Shown piece after piece: positions 7,967 to 15,463 of a stretch of 35,329 nt of DNA (position 1 is its first letter; each line of letters starts with the position of its first letter). The notes beneath the pieces are model-generated. The model saw only the letters and a list, made by a program, of their open reading frames with translations. It did no database searches and was not told the origin of the DNA. Origin of the DNA: an uncultured Eubacteriales bacterium (GTDB taxonomy: Bacteria; Bacillota; Clostridia; Monoglobales; Monoglobaceae); NCBI GenBank assembly GCA_900542675.1, contig UQOT01000010.1:1-35329 (forward strand). Reading direction: 5' to 3'. Both the position numbers and the translations under genes were made by a program.

Positions 7967-8530
7967 TTATGTTTGTGAAAAGCCTTTTTGTATTTGGTCT
8001 GCCAGCATATCGGCAAGTAAAGGCGAGTTGAATATTTCACTTGAGTAACGCTGGATTACACCGACAATACCGCAGGCGGTGAAGTAGTTTTTAATCTCAA
8101 ACGCGTGCGGATTTTTTATCGGGACCGAACCTGATTTTATAATTGTATTATTTACGGTTGCCGCAATTTTCGGCAGGATTTCTTCACCGTTATCGTTGCT
8201 GAGCATAATACGTATGAGCTCGTTGCGTTTTACGAGATTAAGCAGCTCAAAGAATACTTCTCTGAAGTTTGATACAATCTCTTCATAGCTGTATCTTGAA
8301 AATACGCTTGCAATTTCATCGGCAATAAGCTCAATTAAGTGGTCATAATAGTCGTATATGTCGCGGTAGTGGAGGTAGAACGTGCTTTTGTTAACCTCGG
8401 CTTCACGGCAGAGTTCGACAATAGAAATCTTTTTGACCGGCTTTTTGGAAAGCAGCTTAATCATTGAGTTTTTAAGGCTTATTTCGGTCTTTGTGTATCT
8501 TAAATCGTCTGCGGTCTTTCTGCCTGCCAT
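7967..8530 (-). CDS. TetR/AcrR family transcriptional regulator
   Basis: The 187-residue protein has an N-terminal TetR helix-turn-helix (residues 14-62), with the recognition region ISIVELCREAEVNKSTFYLHYRDIYDYYDHL typical of the family. The remaining helical domain resembles the YfiR-like C-terminal type of Firmicutes regulators, whose ligands are mostly unknown. A GGGAG ribosome binding site precedes the ATG. It lies 20 bases after the CorC/HlyC-type gene and is probably co-transcribed with it. Its own operator is not identifiable. Confidence 0.85.
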   Translation of the reverse strand: MAGRKTADDLRYTKTEISLKNSMIKLLSKKPVKKISIVELCREAEVNKSTFYLHYRDIYDYYDHLIELIADEIASVFSRYSYEEIVSNFREVFFELLNLVKRNELIRIMLSNDNGEEILPKIAATVNNTIIKSGSVPIKNPHAFEIKNYFTACGIVGVIQRYSSEIFNSPLLADMLADQIQKGFSQT

Positions 8531-8550
8531 AATTCTCTGCTCCCTTTTAA

Positions 8551-9822
8551 TTATTCGCTGTCTTCTTTTGTATCTGTACTTTCTTCCGTCGTGCGCCTTA
8601 CGAATATTTCCGCAACGCGCCTCAGCTCCATTGAGCGTACGGTGATATGAAAGTTTTTATATTCAAAGCTGTCGCCGGCTTCCGGCATTTTTTCAAGGTT
8701 TTCCATAACCCAGCCCGAAACTGTATTCGGTGCGTCGTCTGCGGGTCTGTCGCCGAATATGTCAAACAGTTCTTCAAGGTCGGCAGAGCCTAAAACCTTG
8801 TAGCTGTCATCTGTAAGCTTAACTACGTTTTCAACGACTTCATCGTGTTCATCCCATATTTCGCCGACAAGCTCTTCAAGAATATCTTCAAGTGTCAGTA
8901 TGCCGTCGGTGCCGCCGTATTCGTCGGTTACAACCGCGAAGTGGGTTTTTGTTTTTTGCAGTACTCTTATAAGCTCGGATATTTCCATTGACGGTGATAC
9001 ATACTTAACGGGTGAAACAATGCTTGTTATATCGGCCGTAGAACCCTTTTGTATCATATGGAATAAATCCTTTTGATGTACAACACCGATTATATTGTCG
9101 ATTGTATCACGGTAAACCGGCAGACGTGAAAAACCGGAATCTAAAAACATTTCGATTACATCCTCGGTCGGTGTACCGAACTCAAACGCGCGTACGTCAA
9201 TTCTCGGCGTCAGTATATCGCTTGCCTTTAAGTCGTTAAACTCAATCGCCGACTTAATGAGGTCGCTCTCGTCGGAGTCAATTTCGCCTCCGCTTTCCGC
9301 CTCATCGACAATTGTTTTGAGTTCTTCTTCGGTTATGCCGCGGTCTTTGGCTGAGCCAAACAGTTTGTTGAGCAGCTTTTTCCACTGAACGAACAAAAAG
9401 TTAACAGGCGTTAAAATCAGTTCCAAAAGGAAAACTGTGCGTGCCACTGCCATAGTGAACCCTTCCGCGTGGTCTTTTGCAATGCTCTTTGGCGAAATTT
9501 CACCGAATATAAGAACGAGAATCGTCATAACCGTCGTCGAAATCGTAACGCCGGCATTGCCGAAGTATTTAACAAACAGCACTGTCGCGATTGATGATGC
9601 AAGTATGTTTACAATATTGTTACCGATTAGAATAGTGGTTAAAAGCTTGTCATAGTTTTGGGATAATTTATCGACGAGTATGGCTTTTTGATTGCCGCTC
9701 GACGCGAGATTTTTAATTCTGATATTATTGATTGATGAAAACGCGGTTTCGGTCGCCGAAAAAAACGCCGAACACGCGACAAGTACCGCCAAAAGGATTA
9801 TAAACCCCACAGAACTGTCCAT
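8551..9822 (-). CDS. CorC/HlyC-type membrane protein with DUF21 and CBS domains
   Basis: The 423-residue protein begins with a DUF21/CNNM-type membrane domain (residues 1-175, three to four hydrophobic segments and the SATETAFSSIN motif at 23-33). A CBS pair follows (about 195-325; ILTPRIDV and VVTDEYGGTDGILTLEDILEELVGEI), and a C-terminal CorC_HlyC domain (about 335-410) ends the protein. Such proteins are linked to Mg2+ or Co2+ transport and are often misnamed haemolysins. The ATG at 9822 has no Shine-Dalgarno sequence in front; no alternative in-frame start exists before a stop codon. A very good promoter lies about 60 bases upstream. The tetR-type gene follows after 20 bases. Confidence 0.9.
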   Translation of the reverse strand: MDSSVGFIILLAVLVACSAFFSATETAFSSINNIRIKNLASSGNQKAILVDKLSQNYDKLLTTILIGNNIVNILASSIATVLFVKYFGNAGVTISTTVMTILVLIFGEISPKSIAKDHAEGFTMAVARTVFLLELILTPVNFLFVQWKKLLNKLFGSAKDRGITEEELKTIVDEAESGGEIDSDESDLIKSAIEFNDLKASDILTPRIDVRAFEFGTPTEDVIEMFLDSGFSRLPVYRDTIDNIIGVVHQKDLFHMIQKGSTADITSIVSPVKYVSPSMEISELIRVLQKTKTHFAVVTDEYGGTDGILTLEDILEELVGEIWDEHDEVVENVVKLTDDSYKVLGSADLEELFDIFGDRPADDAPNTVSGWVMENLEKMPEAGDSFEYKNFHITVRSMELRRVAEIFVRRTTEESTDTKEDSE

Positions 9823-9842
9823 AAAATAGTTATACTGCTGTT

Positions 9843-9854
9843 TTAAAGCAGCAT
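9843..9854 (-). other. Possible three-codon upstream ORF in the CorC-type leader
   Basis: A GAGGG sequence lies three bases before an ATG at 9854 that reads ATG CTG CTT TAA. It begins inside the leader between the promoter and the CorC-type start, and its codons form one arm of a small hairpin (CTGCT/AGCAG). The real gene has no ribosome binding site of its own, so translation coupling or restarting from this mini-ORF is possible. This is inference. Confidence 0.25.
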
Positions 9855-9889
9855 AAACCCTCGCTTTCTATATATATTAATCAAAATTA

Positions 9890-9918
9890 ATTATATCACG
9901 GGGTGCAAAAAAAGTCAA
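9890..9918 (-). promoter_or_regulatory. Sigma-A-type promoter of the CorC-type/tetR operon
   Basis: On the minus strand TTGACT (9918-9913) and a perfect TATAAT (9895-9890) are spaced by 17 bases. The predicted start is near 9883, leaving a leader of about 60 bases with a small hairpin (9835-9851) ahead of the coding sequence. Confidence 0.8.
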
Positions 9919-9986
9919 CCCCGGAATATTCAGCCGCAATTTTGGCAAAGATATAGCAAAGACTTAAAATAAAAAGGGGAATTATA

Positions 9987-10673
9987 ATGCTGGTTACCGC
10001 TATTAGAGTCGCGATAATGTATGCGTTTATTGTGCTGTGCTTAAGAATTATGGGCAAGCGTCAGATTGCCGAGCTTGAACCGTCCGAGCTCGTCGTGACA
10101 ATCATAATATCGGATATAGCGACCGACCCGATTATCGACCCGGGAAAGCCGTTTGTCACTGCGATTATTGCCATTACTATTTTGATATTCTTTGAGGTCG
10201 TACTGTCGTTTCTGGCGTATAAAAATATCAATATACGCTCTGTGCTCTACGGCAAGCCGAGCACATTTTTCAGCGAGGGTAAAATCAATCAGAAGGAGAT
10301 GGAAAACCAGCGTTTCAGTATAGGCGATTTGCTTGAGGAGGTACGCAACAACGGCGCGGCGTCGCTTAAAGAGGTTGAACATATAGTTATGGAGACAAAC
10401 GGCAACGTAAGCGTAATATTAAATGCCGACAATAGGCCGCTCACTCCGTCAGATATGGGAATTAAGGCGGCGGAGACCGAGATGAGCTATATTTTAGTCG
10501 ACAACGGCGCGGTTGTCAGCGGAAACTTGAAGCGTTTAAGCCTCAGCCGAGCGTGGATAAAAGAGCGGCTTAAAAAAGAAGGGATACACCGCATATCGGA
10601 TGTGTTTTATATGGGCGCGGACAAGAGCGGACACACAGTTGTAATTAAAAAGGACAAGAAAAGTATCAGATAG
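9987..10673 (+). CDS. DUF421 (YetF-type) membrane protein
   Basis: The 228-residue protein starts with two to three transmembrane segments (about residues 5-22, 33-50, 56-78) including the family signature LRIMGKRQIAELEPSELVVTIIISDIA at 20-45. A soluble C-terminal part follows with the DUF421 segment around RSVLYGKPSTFFSEGKI and a second domain up to residue 225. The family occurs widely in spore-forming Firmicutes, and some members are linked to spore membranes, but a biochemical function is not established. AAAGGGGA precedes the ATG. A DUF4363 gene follows after 24 bases, a recurrent partnership in Clostridia. Confidence 0.88.
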   Translation: MLVTAIRVAIMYAFIVLCLRIMGKRQIAELEPSELVVTIIISDIATDPIIDPGKPFVTAIIAITILIFFEVVLSFLAYKNINIRSVLYGKPSTFFSEGKINQKEMENQRFSIGDLLEEVRNNGAASLKEVEHIVMETNGNVSVILNADNRPLTPSDMGIKAAETEMSYILVDNGAVVSGNLKRLSLSRAWIKERLKKEGIHRISDVFYMGADKSGHTVVIKKDKKSIR

Positions 10674-10697
10674 TGTGCGGGGGAGTGACAGAATAAT

Positions 10698-11078
10698 ATG
10701 AAACGTGTAGCAGCGTCAGCAATAATGATAGCGCTTGCCATAACGCTTATAACAGTGCAGCGTGTAAAAGTGAATAAGCTTGACGAAACGGTCGAGGAGA
10801 CCGGGAAAGCAGTATCGGAAGCGTATGAAAGAGAGGATTTTGAAACAATACGCGGCAGGATAGATAATCTTAAAACCGAATGGGACAAAGTTCAGGGCTG
10901 GGTAGGTATGACGGTTGATGCGGATATCTTGGAAGATATCGATATATCTATAGCACAGTGCGGATATTATGCCGAAATTAATGACGCTGAGGACTTTATC
11001 GGTGAGTTTGTTATGCTCAGTCATATGCTTGAGCATTTGCCGTATTTTGAAAGCCTGTCGGCGGAAAGTCTGCTATAG
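10698..11078 (+). CDS. DUF4363 family membrane-anchored protein
   Basis: The 126-residue protein has an N-terminal membrane anchor (residues 3-20) and a short helical external domain (residues 27-126). It is recognised as DUF4363 mainly from its size, its layout and its place behind a DUF421 gene; function is unknown. GGGGGAG serves as ribosome binding site. Its last two codons and stop overlap the end of the convergent amidohydrolase gene by six bases (11073-11078), and its C-terminal AESLL is encoded by the left arm of a perfect hairpin. Confidence 0.8.
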   Translation: MKRVAASAIMIALAITLITVQRVKVNKLDETVEETGKAVSEAYEREDFETIRGRIDNLKTEWDKVQGWVGMTVDADILEDIDISIAQCGYYAEINDAEDFIGEFVMLSHMLEHLPYFESLSAESLL

Positions 11079-11101
11079 CTTCAGCAGACTTTCCGCGTTT
11101 T
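11061..11101 (+). terminator. Perfect 14-bp hairpin shared by two convergent gene ends
   Basis: GCGGAAAGTCTGCT (11061-11074) and AGCAGACTTTCCGC (11083-11096) pair perfectly around an 8-base loop, and GTTTTC follows on the plus strand. The hairpin covers the stop codons of both the DUF4363 gene (plus) and the amidohydrolase gene (minus). Each arm encodes AESLL at the C-terminus of its own protein. It most likely terminates the plus-strand transcript; the minus direction lacks a T tract. Confidence 0.8.
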
Positions 11102-11855
11102 CGTGAAATATCAGCTCGCGCTCCGATGCGCTTAGGTTCAGTTTTTCAAAGTGTTCAAGCTCCGACTTGGCGTCCCACATAGGATAGTCGGTGCCGAACA
11201 GAACGTGATCCGCTCCGTAGAGCCGTATCAGTTCTTTAATATGTTCGGGCGGAACCTTATACATAGTGCTTGACGAGTCAACATAAATGTTTTTCCCGCT
11301 AAAGACTTCTGCTGCGTCATCCCATTCGGACCAGCCGCCGAAGTGTGCTCCGATTACCTGAAGCGCAGGAAAGTCGTCCATAACCGCCGCCATTCTTGAC
11401 GGCTTGCTCCACTGATATCTGTAGTCGCCTGTGTGAACAAGAAGAGGAAGCCTGCCCGAAATCGCTTCATAAATATTATACGCCTTTTTGTCGTCTATCA
11501 TAAACCGCTGAAAATCCGGGTGGATTTTCAGCCCCTTAAGTCCCGCGGCTGCGCAGCGCTCGACTTCGGCATTTACATCGTCAAAATCGGGGTGCATCGT
11601 CATAAAGCCGATAATCCTGTCGGGATATTTTTTTGTGCACTCAATAATAAAATTATTGATGCTGTTCACCTGATGCGGCGTGGTTGCGGGCGAATGAATA
11701 ACCATTTTGTCAACGCCTGCTTCGTCCGACAGCTCAATCAGCTTGTCCACAGTGCCGTTATACGGCACTGTGATGTTATAAAACTCCTGTATTCCGTGCG
11801 ACGCCTTTTCGGCAATCTTTTCGGGAAAAACGTGTGCGTGTATATCAATAATCAT
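11073..11855 (-). CDS. Amidohydrolase family protein (TIM-barrel metal-dependent hydrolase)
   Basis: The 260-residue protein belongs to the amidohydrolase-2 group, related to decarboxylases and hydrolases such as ACMSD. It opens with the metal motif MIIDIHAHVFP, has LKIHPDFQ near residue 115, LVHTGDYRYQW near 145, VIGAHFGGW near 175 and LFGTDYPMWD near 225, which supply the usual histidines and aspartate. The substrate cannot be assigned. I start at ATG 11855, with AGGAG (11869-11865) nine bases ahead; an upstream extension to 11966 runs into repeat-like DNA and is not credible. The end overlaps DUF4363 tail to tail inside a hairpin. Confidence 0.87.
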   Translation of the reverse strand: MIIDIHAHVFPEKIAEKASHGIQEFYNITVPYNGTVDKLIELSDEAGVDKMVIHSPATTPHQVNSINNFIIECTKKYPDRIIGFMTMHPDFDDVNAEVERCAAAGLKGLKIHPDFQRFMIDDKKAYNIYEAISGRLPLLVHTGDYRYQWSKPSRMAAVMDDFPALQVIGAHFGGWSEWDDAAEVFSGKNIYVDSSSTMYKVPPEHIKELIRLYGADHVLFGTDYPMWDAKSELEHFEKLNLSASERELIFHENAESLLKL

Positions 11856-11930
11856 AAATTTTATCTCCTGAATATTAATTTTGGGCTCCTGAAATGAGTC
11901 AAGAACGCCGCCCGGGTTCGGCGGGCGGAC

Positions 11931-11960
11931 GTGGCCACACACGCAGTGTGTGACGGCAGG
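11931..11960 (-). repeat. Dispersed hairpin repeat, copy 1
   Basis: Read on the minus strand this is CCTGCCGTCACACA, a five-base loop region CTGCG, then TGTGTGGCCAC. The copy at 32706-32737 agrees in 24 of the 25 non-loop bases. The core CACACA/TGTGTG forms a stem. It is a small non-coding repeat of unknown family. Confidence 0.7.
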
Positions 11961-12073
11961 CAACAACTTTTGTCCGTGATGTATGTAATGCCTTTCATAT
12001 GAATAGGCTTACAGGGTCTGGCGATGATTTGTGAATATTTTGTCGCCCCGATATGTCTTTGTTGACAGTCTGC

Positions 12074-12092
12074 GGGCGGATAATATCCGCCC
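12074..12092. repeat. GC-rich palindrome
   Basis: GGGCGGAT (12074-12081) and ATCCGCCC (12085-12092) form a perfect 8-bp stem with a three-base loop. It stands about 90 bases beyond the ROK stop. No T run follows on either strand, so it is more like a REP-type palindrome than a terminator. Confidence 0.6.
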
Positions 12093-12153
12093 CTACGGTA
12101 GGTTGGTAGTCTCGTATAATCGCGGGCACGTTGTATGCGCAAATTGACATCGC

Positions 12154-12181
12154 GTAGTCCCTAGTCACTAATCTCTACGTT
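12154..12181 (-). repeat. Degenerate seven-base tandem repeat after the ROK gene
   Basis: The minus strand reads TAGAGAT, TAGTGAC, TAGGGAC, TACGCGA in register directly after the ROK stop. The first 14 bases of the array region (ctaatctctacgtt on plus, 12168-12181) recur exactly at 32751-32764 at the end of the SOD gene. Confidence 0.45.
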
Positions 12182-12182
12182 C

Positions 12183-13109
12183 CTACGTTGCAAGCGCGGC
12201 GCCGACTATTCCGGCGTCGCCTGCGAGTGAAGCTATTCCGAGCGTTGTCTGACGGATATTCTTGCAGAAATAGTTTTTCTCGCAGTATTCGCGTATCGGG
12301 CTTAACAGATATTCGCCCTCCTTGCTTATGCCGCCGCCGATTAACAGTATCTCGGGCTCAAATATATTTACAAGGCTGCATATGCCGTCAGCGATATACT
12401 CGGTGTATTTTTTTACAACTGCTTGTGCTGCCTTGTCGTTTTTCTTTGCCGCGTCAAATGCGGTTCTGCCGTCAACAATACCGCTTTTTTTATACGATTT
12501 TGCCATAAGCGAGTCGGGGTATTTTGCTATTGCGTCCTTTGTCTGACTAATCAGAGCCGTTACAGAGGCGTATGCCTCCCAGCACCCGAGTTTTCCGCAG
12601 GTGCAGGGAATGCCGCCGTGCATAAGCGTCATATGTCCTATTTCAGCGCCCGCGCCGTTAAAGCCGCGGTAAATACGCTTGTTTATAATTATGCCGCCGC
12701 CGACACCCGTGCCGAGCGTTATAAATATGAAGTCGTCCGCATCTATGCCGCAGGTGCGGTATTCGCCGTACGCGGCGGCGTTAGCGTCATTCTCTATATT
12801 TATCGGCAGGTCAAGATATTTTTTAAGCTCAGCTTTTAAATTTACGTTCTTCCAGCCAAGGTTTCCGGCATTCAGTATAATTCCGTTTTTGCTGTCTATG
12901 GCTCCGGGCGAACCGATGCCTATTGCTTTGAAACAATCAGGCTCCGAGCCGCTCATAAGTTTTTTGCACAGGTCTGCCATATCTCTTACTATTTCTTCAA
13001 AAGACCTTTCGGCGCGTGTAGGCACCGAGAGCTTTTTTAGTATTTTGCCGTTTTCGTCAACAACGCCTCCGGCGATATTTGTACCGCCCAAATCAATTCC
13101 GATATACAT
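12183..13109 (-). CDS. glcK: ROK family glucokinase
   Basis: The 308-residue protein matches ROK sugar kinases, most closely the glucokinases that phosphorylate glucose with ATP at entry to glycolysis. It has the N-terminal phosphate loop IDLGGTNIAGGVV (residues 4-16), ENDANAAAYGE near 112, the sugar-binding GAEIGHMTL near 152, and the zinc motif CTCGKLGCWEAYAS near 168. Kinase specificity within ROK is not certain. A GGGAGAGAG site precedes the ATG. Only 30 bases separate it from the SLH gene upstream, with no terminator, so read-through from the marR operon is possible. The stop codon touches a seven-base tandem repeat. Confidence 0.88.
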   Translation of the reverse strand: MYIGIDLGGTNIAGGVVDENGKILKKLSVPTRAERSFEEIVRDMADLCKKLMSGSEPDCFKAIGIGSPGAIDSKNGIILNAGNLGWKNVNLKAELKKYLDLPINIENDANAAAYGEYRTCGIDADDFIFITLGTGVGGGIIINKRIYRGFNGAGAEIGHMTLMHGGIPCTCGKLGCWEAYASVTALISQTKDAIAKYPDSLMAKSYKKSGIVDGRTAFDAAKKNDKAAQAVVKKYTEYIADGICSLVNIFEPEILLIGGGISKEGEYLLSPIREYCEKNYFCKNIRQTTLGIASLAGDAGIVGAALAT

Positions 13110-13139
13110 AAACTCTCTCCCTAATTCTTTTGTTTTTAT

Positions 13140-15443
13140 TTACTTTTTCATAGCTATGATTATTCTAATTCTGCCGCCCGATGACGGTGACTTGTCATAG
13201 AATGCGTTTAGATTATAGCTTTCGCTGCCCACAATATCGCTTACCGGCAGCATACGGTACAGTGTAGAGGAGGAGTACTCCTTCTCATATACCTGAACAT
13301 TTTCCGCAAGCGGGTATTCTGCACCGCCGACAGTCAGCCGGTCGCTGCTTGCGAGTTCGATTTTGCCTTCAAGCCGCGTCAGAGACAGCATAAGCGTCGG
13401 GTTTGACGTTCCGGCAATTTTAACCGCCTGCCCGGTCTCGACGCCAAAGGCTGAGGACTGACTCACAAAGGAATATGACGTTCCGTTTATCAGGTAGGAG
13501 TACGAGCCCGATGCGTGCAAACCCATACTGGTGCTGTTTGCGGAAGTGATAATACCATAGTTAAACGCGTCGCCAGTTACGTCTTTTAGGATTAGCTCGT
13601 CAATCTTACCCACAGAGTTTTTGTGGCAGTAAAGGATTTTGCCCGAGCTCAGATTAACGCCGTCTATACGCTGCGGATGGATTTTGGCATAGAGCGCGGG
13701 GTCGGATTTATCTATGCTTCCGACGTCCATTATTTGAACATCGTCCGAAAGCTCAGAGCTGCCGATTTTTCTGCCCGGCCAGTTTACTGTTCCGCTGATG
13801 CTTGCGCCTGAGGGGCTTGATATTCTGGCGTCTCCGTCTGTGATATTCACACGCACAACGGAGTTTTTACTGTCTTTATAATCCCTTGTGGTCGTGTAGC
13901 TGTACGTCTGACCGCTTGCCGTAACTATTTCTATAAAATAGCTTGAATACTCCTGAAGGCTGCTTGTGGTGTAGGTCTTAGAGCCGGTGTTTGTGATAAG
14001 TCCCACAACCTCGGAGCTTGCCGCGGTTTGGGTAAGCACGTCTGCAACCTCGTTGGTTCTGCCGAGCAGAAGGGTTACCGTATCGCCGAGTTCAAAGCTG
14101 CCGCTTGATGACAGCTTTTTAAACGCCTGACTACCCTCGACCTTGTATTTAACGCCCGAAACCTCGACTTCGGTCGGGTTGTCGCTGTTGGGCGATGCGC
14201 TGTTATATACGCCTGTAATTTTGTTTGAGTACGCGAACGCCATATTAAGCCCGGGCACAAAGTAGAGTATATCATACTGCTTTATGTCTGCCGCTGTACA
14301 TGCCTTACCGTCGCGCATTACGGCTGAGTCTTTCGTAAGCCCCACAGACTCAGCCCAGCTTCCGTCCGTGCCTGCTGTATACGGTCCGTCAAGGCTGCCC
14401 TTTTGATATACGATGTAGTCAATGTCGCTGCCTGTGCGCTTTATGCTCAGTACATCGCCCATATCCATATTTGATTTTACCGCCGCAAACGTCGTTTTGT
14501 TTTTGCCGTCATAAACGGCGGTCTGATTGTTTATTTTAACCGCTTGCATATCACCGTTTTTGTATACGATTACACTGTCGCTTAAAACCGAGTATACGGC
14601 GTATTTTTCGCTTGCGTCGCTGTCGGATTTGGGAAAGAACCCGATAACGGTCTTGTTGTTTTTAAGAACGATATCGCCCTTCATACCGATTGAGGAATAG
14701 TCAAAGTCCGAACGGATTTTGTATGAACCGCTGTCGGTGAATACCTCATCACTCGGAATGGAGCTGTCCTCTCTTGAGGTGGAAATAAGCGTTACATCTT
14801 CAACAATTTCTGTGTCGAATATTGTTATAAGCTTACTCTGAGTGTCCTTTTTCTTTGTGCGCAGCGTGTTAAAGACTAAAATTGCTACATCTCCGCGAGT
14901 CATCTCGCTGCCCGTCAAAACGTTGCTTAAATTTTCGGTCATTTCAAGGCTGTTTGCCATACCTATCTGACCGCTCGGCCACATTGCGCCGAAATCGTCG
15001 TCCGAGTATCCGAGCACGCGCAGCATTATTGTAACTGCTTCCTCAAACGTAACGGGATTGTCGGGTCTGAAGGATGAGTCGGGATATCCGGATATGAGAT
15101 TATTTGTAACGCCGGTTCTGACATACGGAGCCGCCCAGTTTGTATACGGCACGTCGTAAAACGGCGAGACCGAGAGCTGAGACGCAACATTATTGCGATA
15201 GTCCGATGCAGCGACTGCGATTTTTGAAAACTCCGCCCGCGTTACGGTATCGCCGAGACGGAAGTCGCCGCTCGGGTCGCCGTTCATAATTTTAAGCTCA
15301 CTGAGCAGAGGAAGAGCCCGCTCTGGACTGTACTCGGTATAGCTGTCAGCCTTTACGCATAACGGCACGGCTGCCGCAGCCGTAAGCACAGTTGCAAGCA
15401 CAAGGGCTAAAAAAGATATCAGACGATTTAAATATATATTCAT
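13140..15443 (-). CDS. Secreted S-layer homology (SLH) domain protein
   Basis: The 767-residue protein starts with a signal peptide (residues 1-32, hydrophobic core 9-26, cleavage likely after VKA). Three SLH repeats follow at about 38-85, 94-146 and 155-198, with recognisable motifs such as SGYPDSSFRPDNPVTFEEA. SLH domains hold proteins to pyruvylated secondary cell-wall polymers. The rest (200-767) is a serine- and threonine-rich, beta-predicted region with no family I recognise. It is the fifth gene behind marR and lies 20 bases after the ABC permease, so it is probably co-expressed with the exporter. Ends close to the ROK gene. Confidence 0.9.
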   Translation of the reverse strand: MNIYLNRLISFLALVLATVLTAAAAVPLCVKADSYTEYSPERALPLLSELKIMNGDPSGDFRLGDTVTRAEFSKIAVAASDYRNNVASQLSVSPFYDVPYTNWAAPYVRTGVTNNLISGYPDSSFRPDNPVTFEEAVTIMLRVLGYSDDDFGAMWPSGQIGMANSLEMTENLSNVLTGSEMTRGDVAILVFNTLRTKKKDTQSKLITIFDTEIVEDVTLISTSREDSSIPSDEVFTDSGSYKIRSDFDYSSIGMKGDIVLKNNKTVIGFFPKSDSDASEKYAVYSVLSDSVIVYKNGDMQAVKINNQTAVYDGKNKTTFAAVKSNMDMGDVLSIKRTGSDIDYIVYQKGSLDGPYTAGTDGSWAESVGLTKDSAVMRDGKACTAADIKQYDILYFVPGLNMAFAYSNKITGVYNSASPNSDNPTEVEVSGVKYKVEGSQAFKKLSSSGSFELGDTVTLLLGRTNEVADVLTQTAASSEVVGLITNTGSKTYTTSSLQEYSSYFIEIVTASGQTYSYTTTRDYKDSKNSVVRVNITDGDARISSPSGASISGTVNWPGRKIGSSELSDDVQIMDVGSIDKSDPALYAKIHPQRIDGVNLSSGKILYCHKNSVGKIDELILKDVTGDAFNYGIITSANSTSMGLHASGSYSYLINGTSYSFVSQSSAFGVETGQAVKIAGTSNPTLMLSLTRLEGKIELASSDRLTVGGAEYPLAENVQVYEKEYSSSTLYRMLPVSDIVGSESYNLNAFYDKSPSSGGRIRIIIAMKK

Positions 15444-15463
15444 AAGATACTCCTTTATTAAAA

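Larger units (their letters stand above)
11856..12182. other. 327-base intergenic stretch rich in hairpin repeats, no gene
   Basis: No convincing coding sequence is present. From left to right it holds the amidohydrolase ribosome binding site, a CCGCCCG/CGGGCGG hairpin (11908-11928), one copy of a dispersed CACACA/TGTGTG hairpin repeat (11931-11960), a palindrome GGGCGGAT-AAT-ATCCGCCC (12074-12092), and a short degenerate tandem array of seven-base units ending at the ROK stop codon (about 12154-12181). The composition looks like accumulated small non-coding repeats rather than regulatory DNA of the flanking genes. Confidence 0.6.

Noticed and set aside
11856..12142. Upstream extension of the amidohydrolase (to 11966) and a separate minus-strand frame at 11861-12142
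   Set aside because: The amidohydrolase frame has a proper ribosome binding site and family-typical start at 11855. The other frames are made from repeat and palindromic DNA and have no recognisable protein character.
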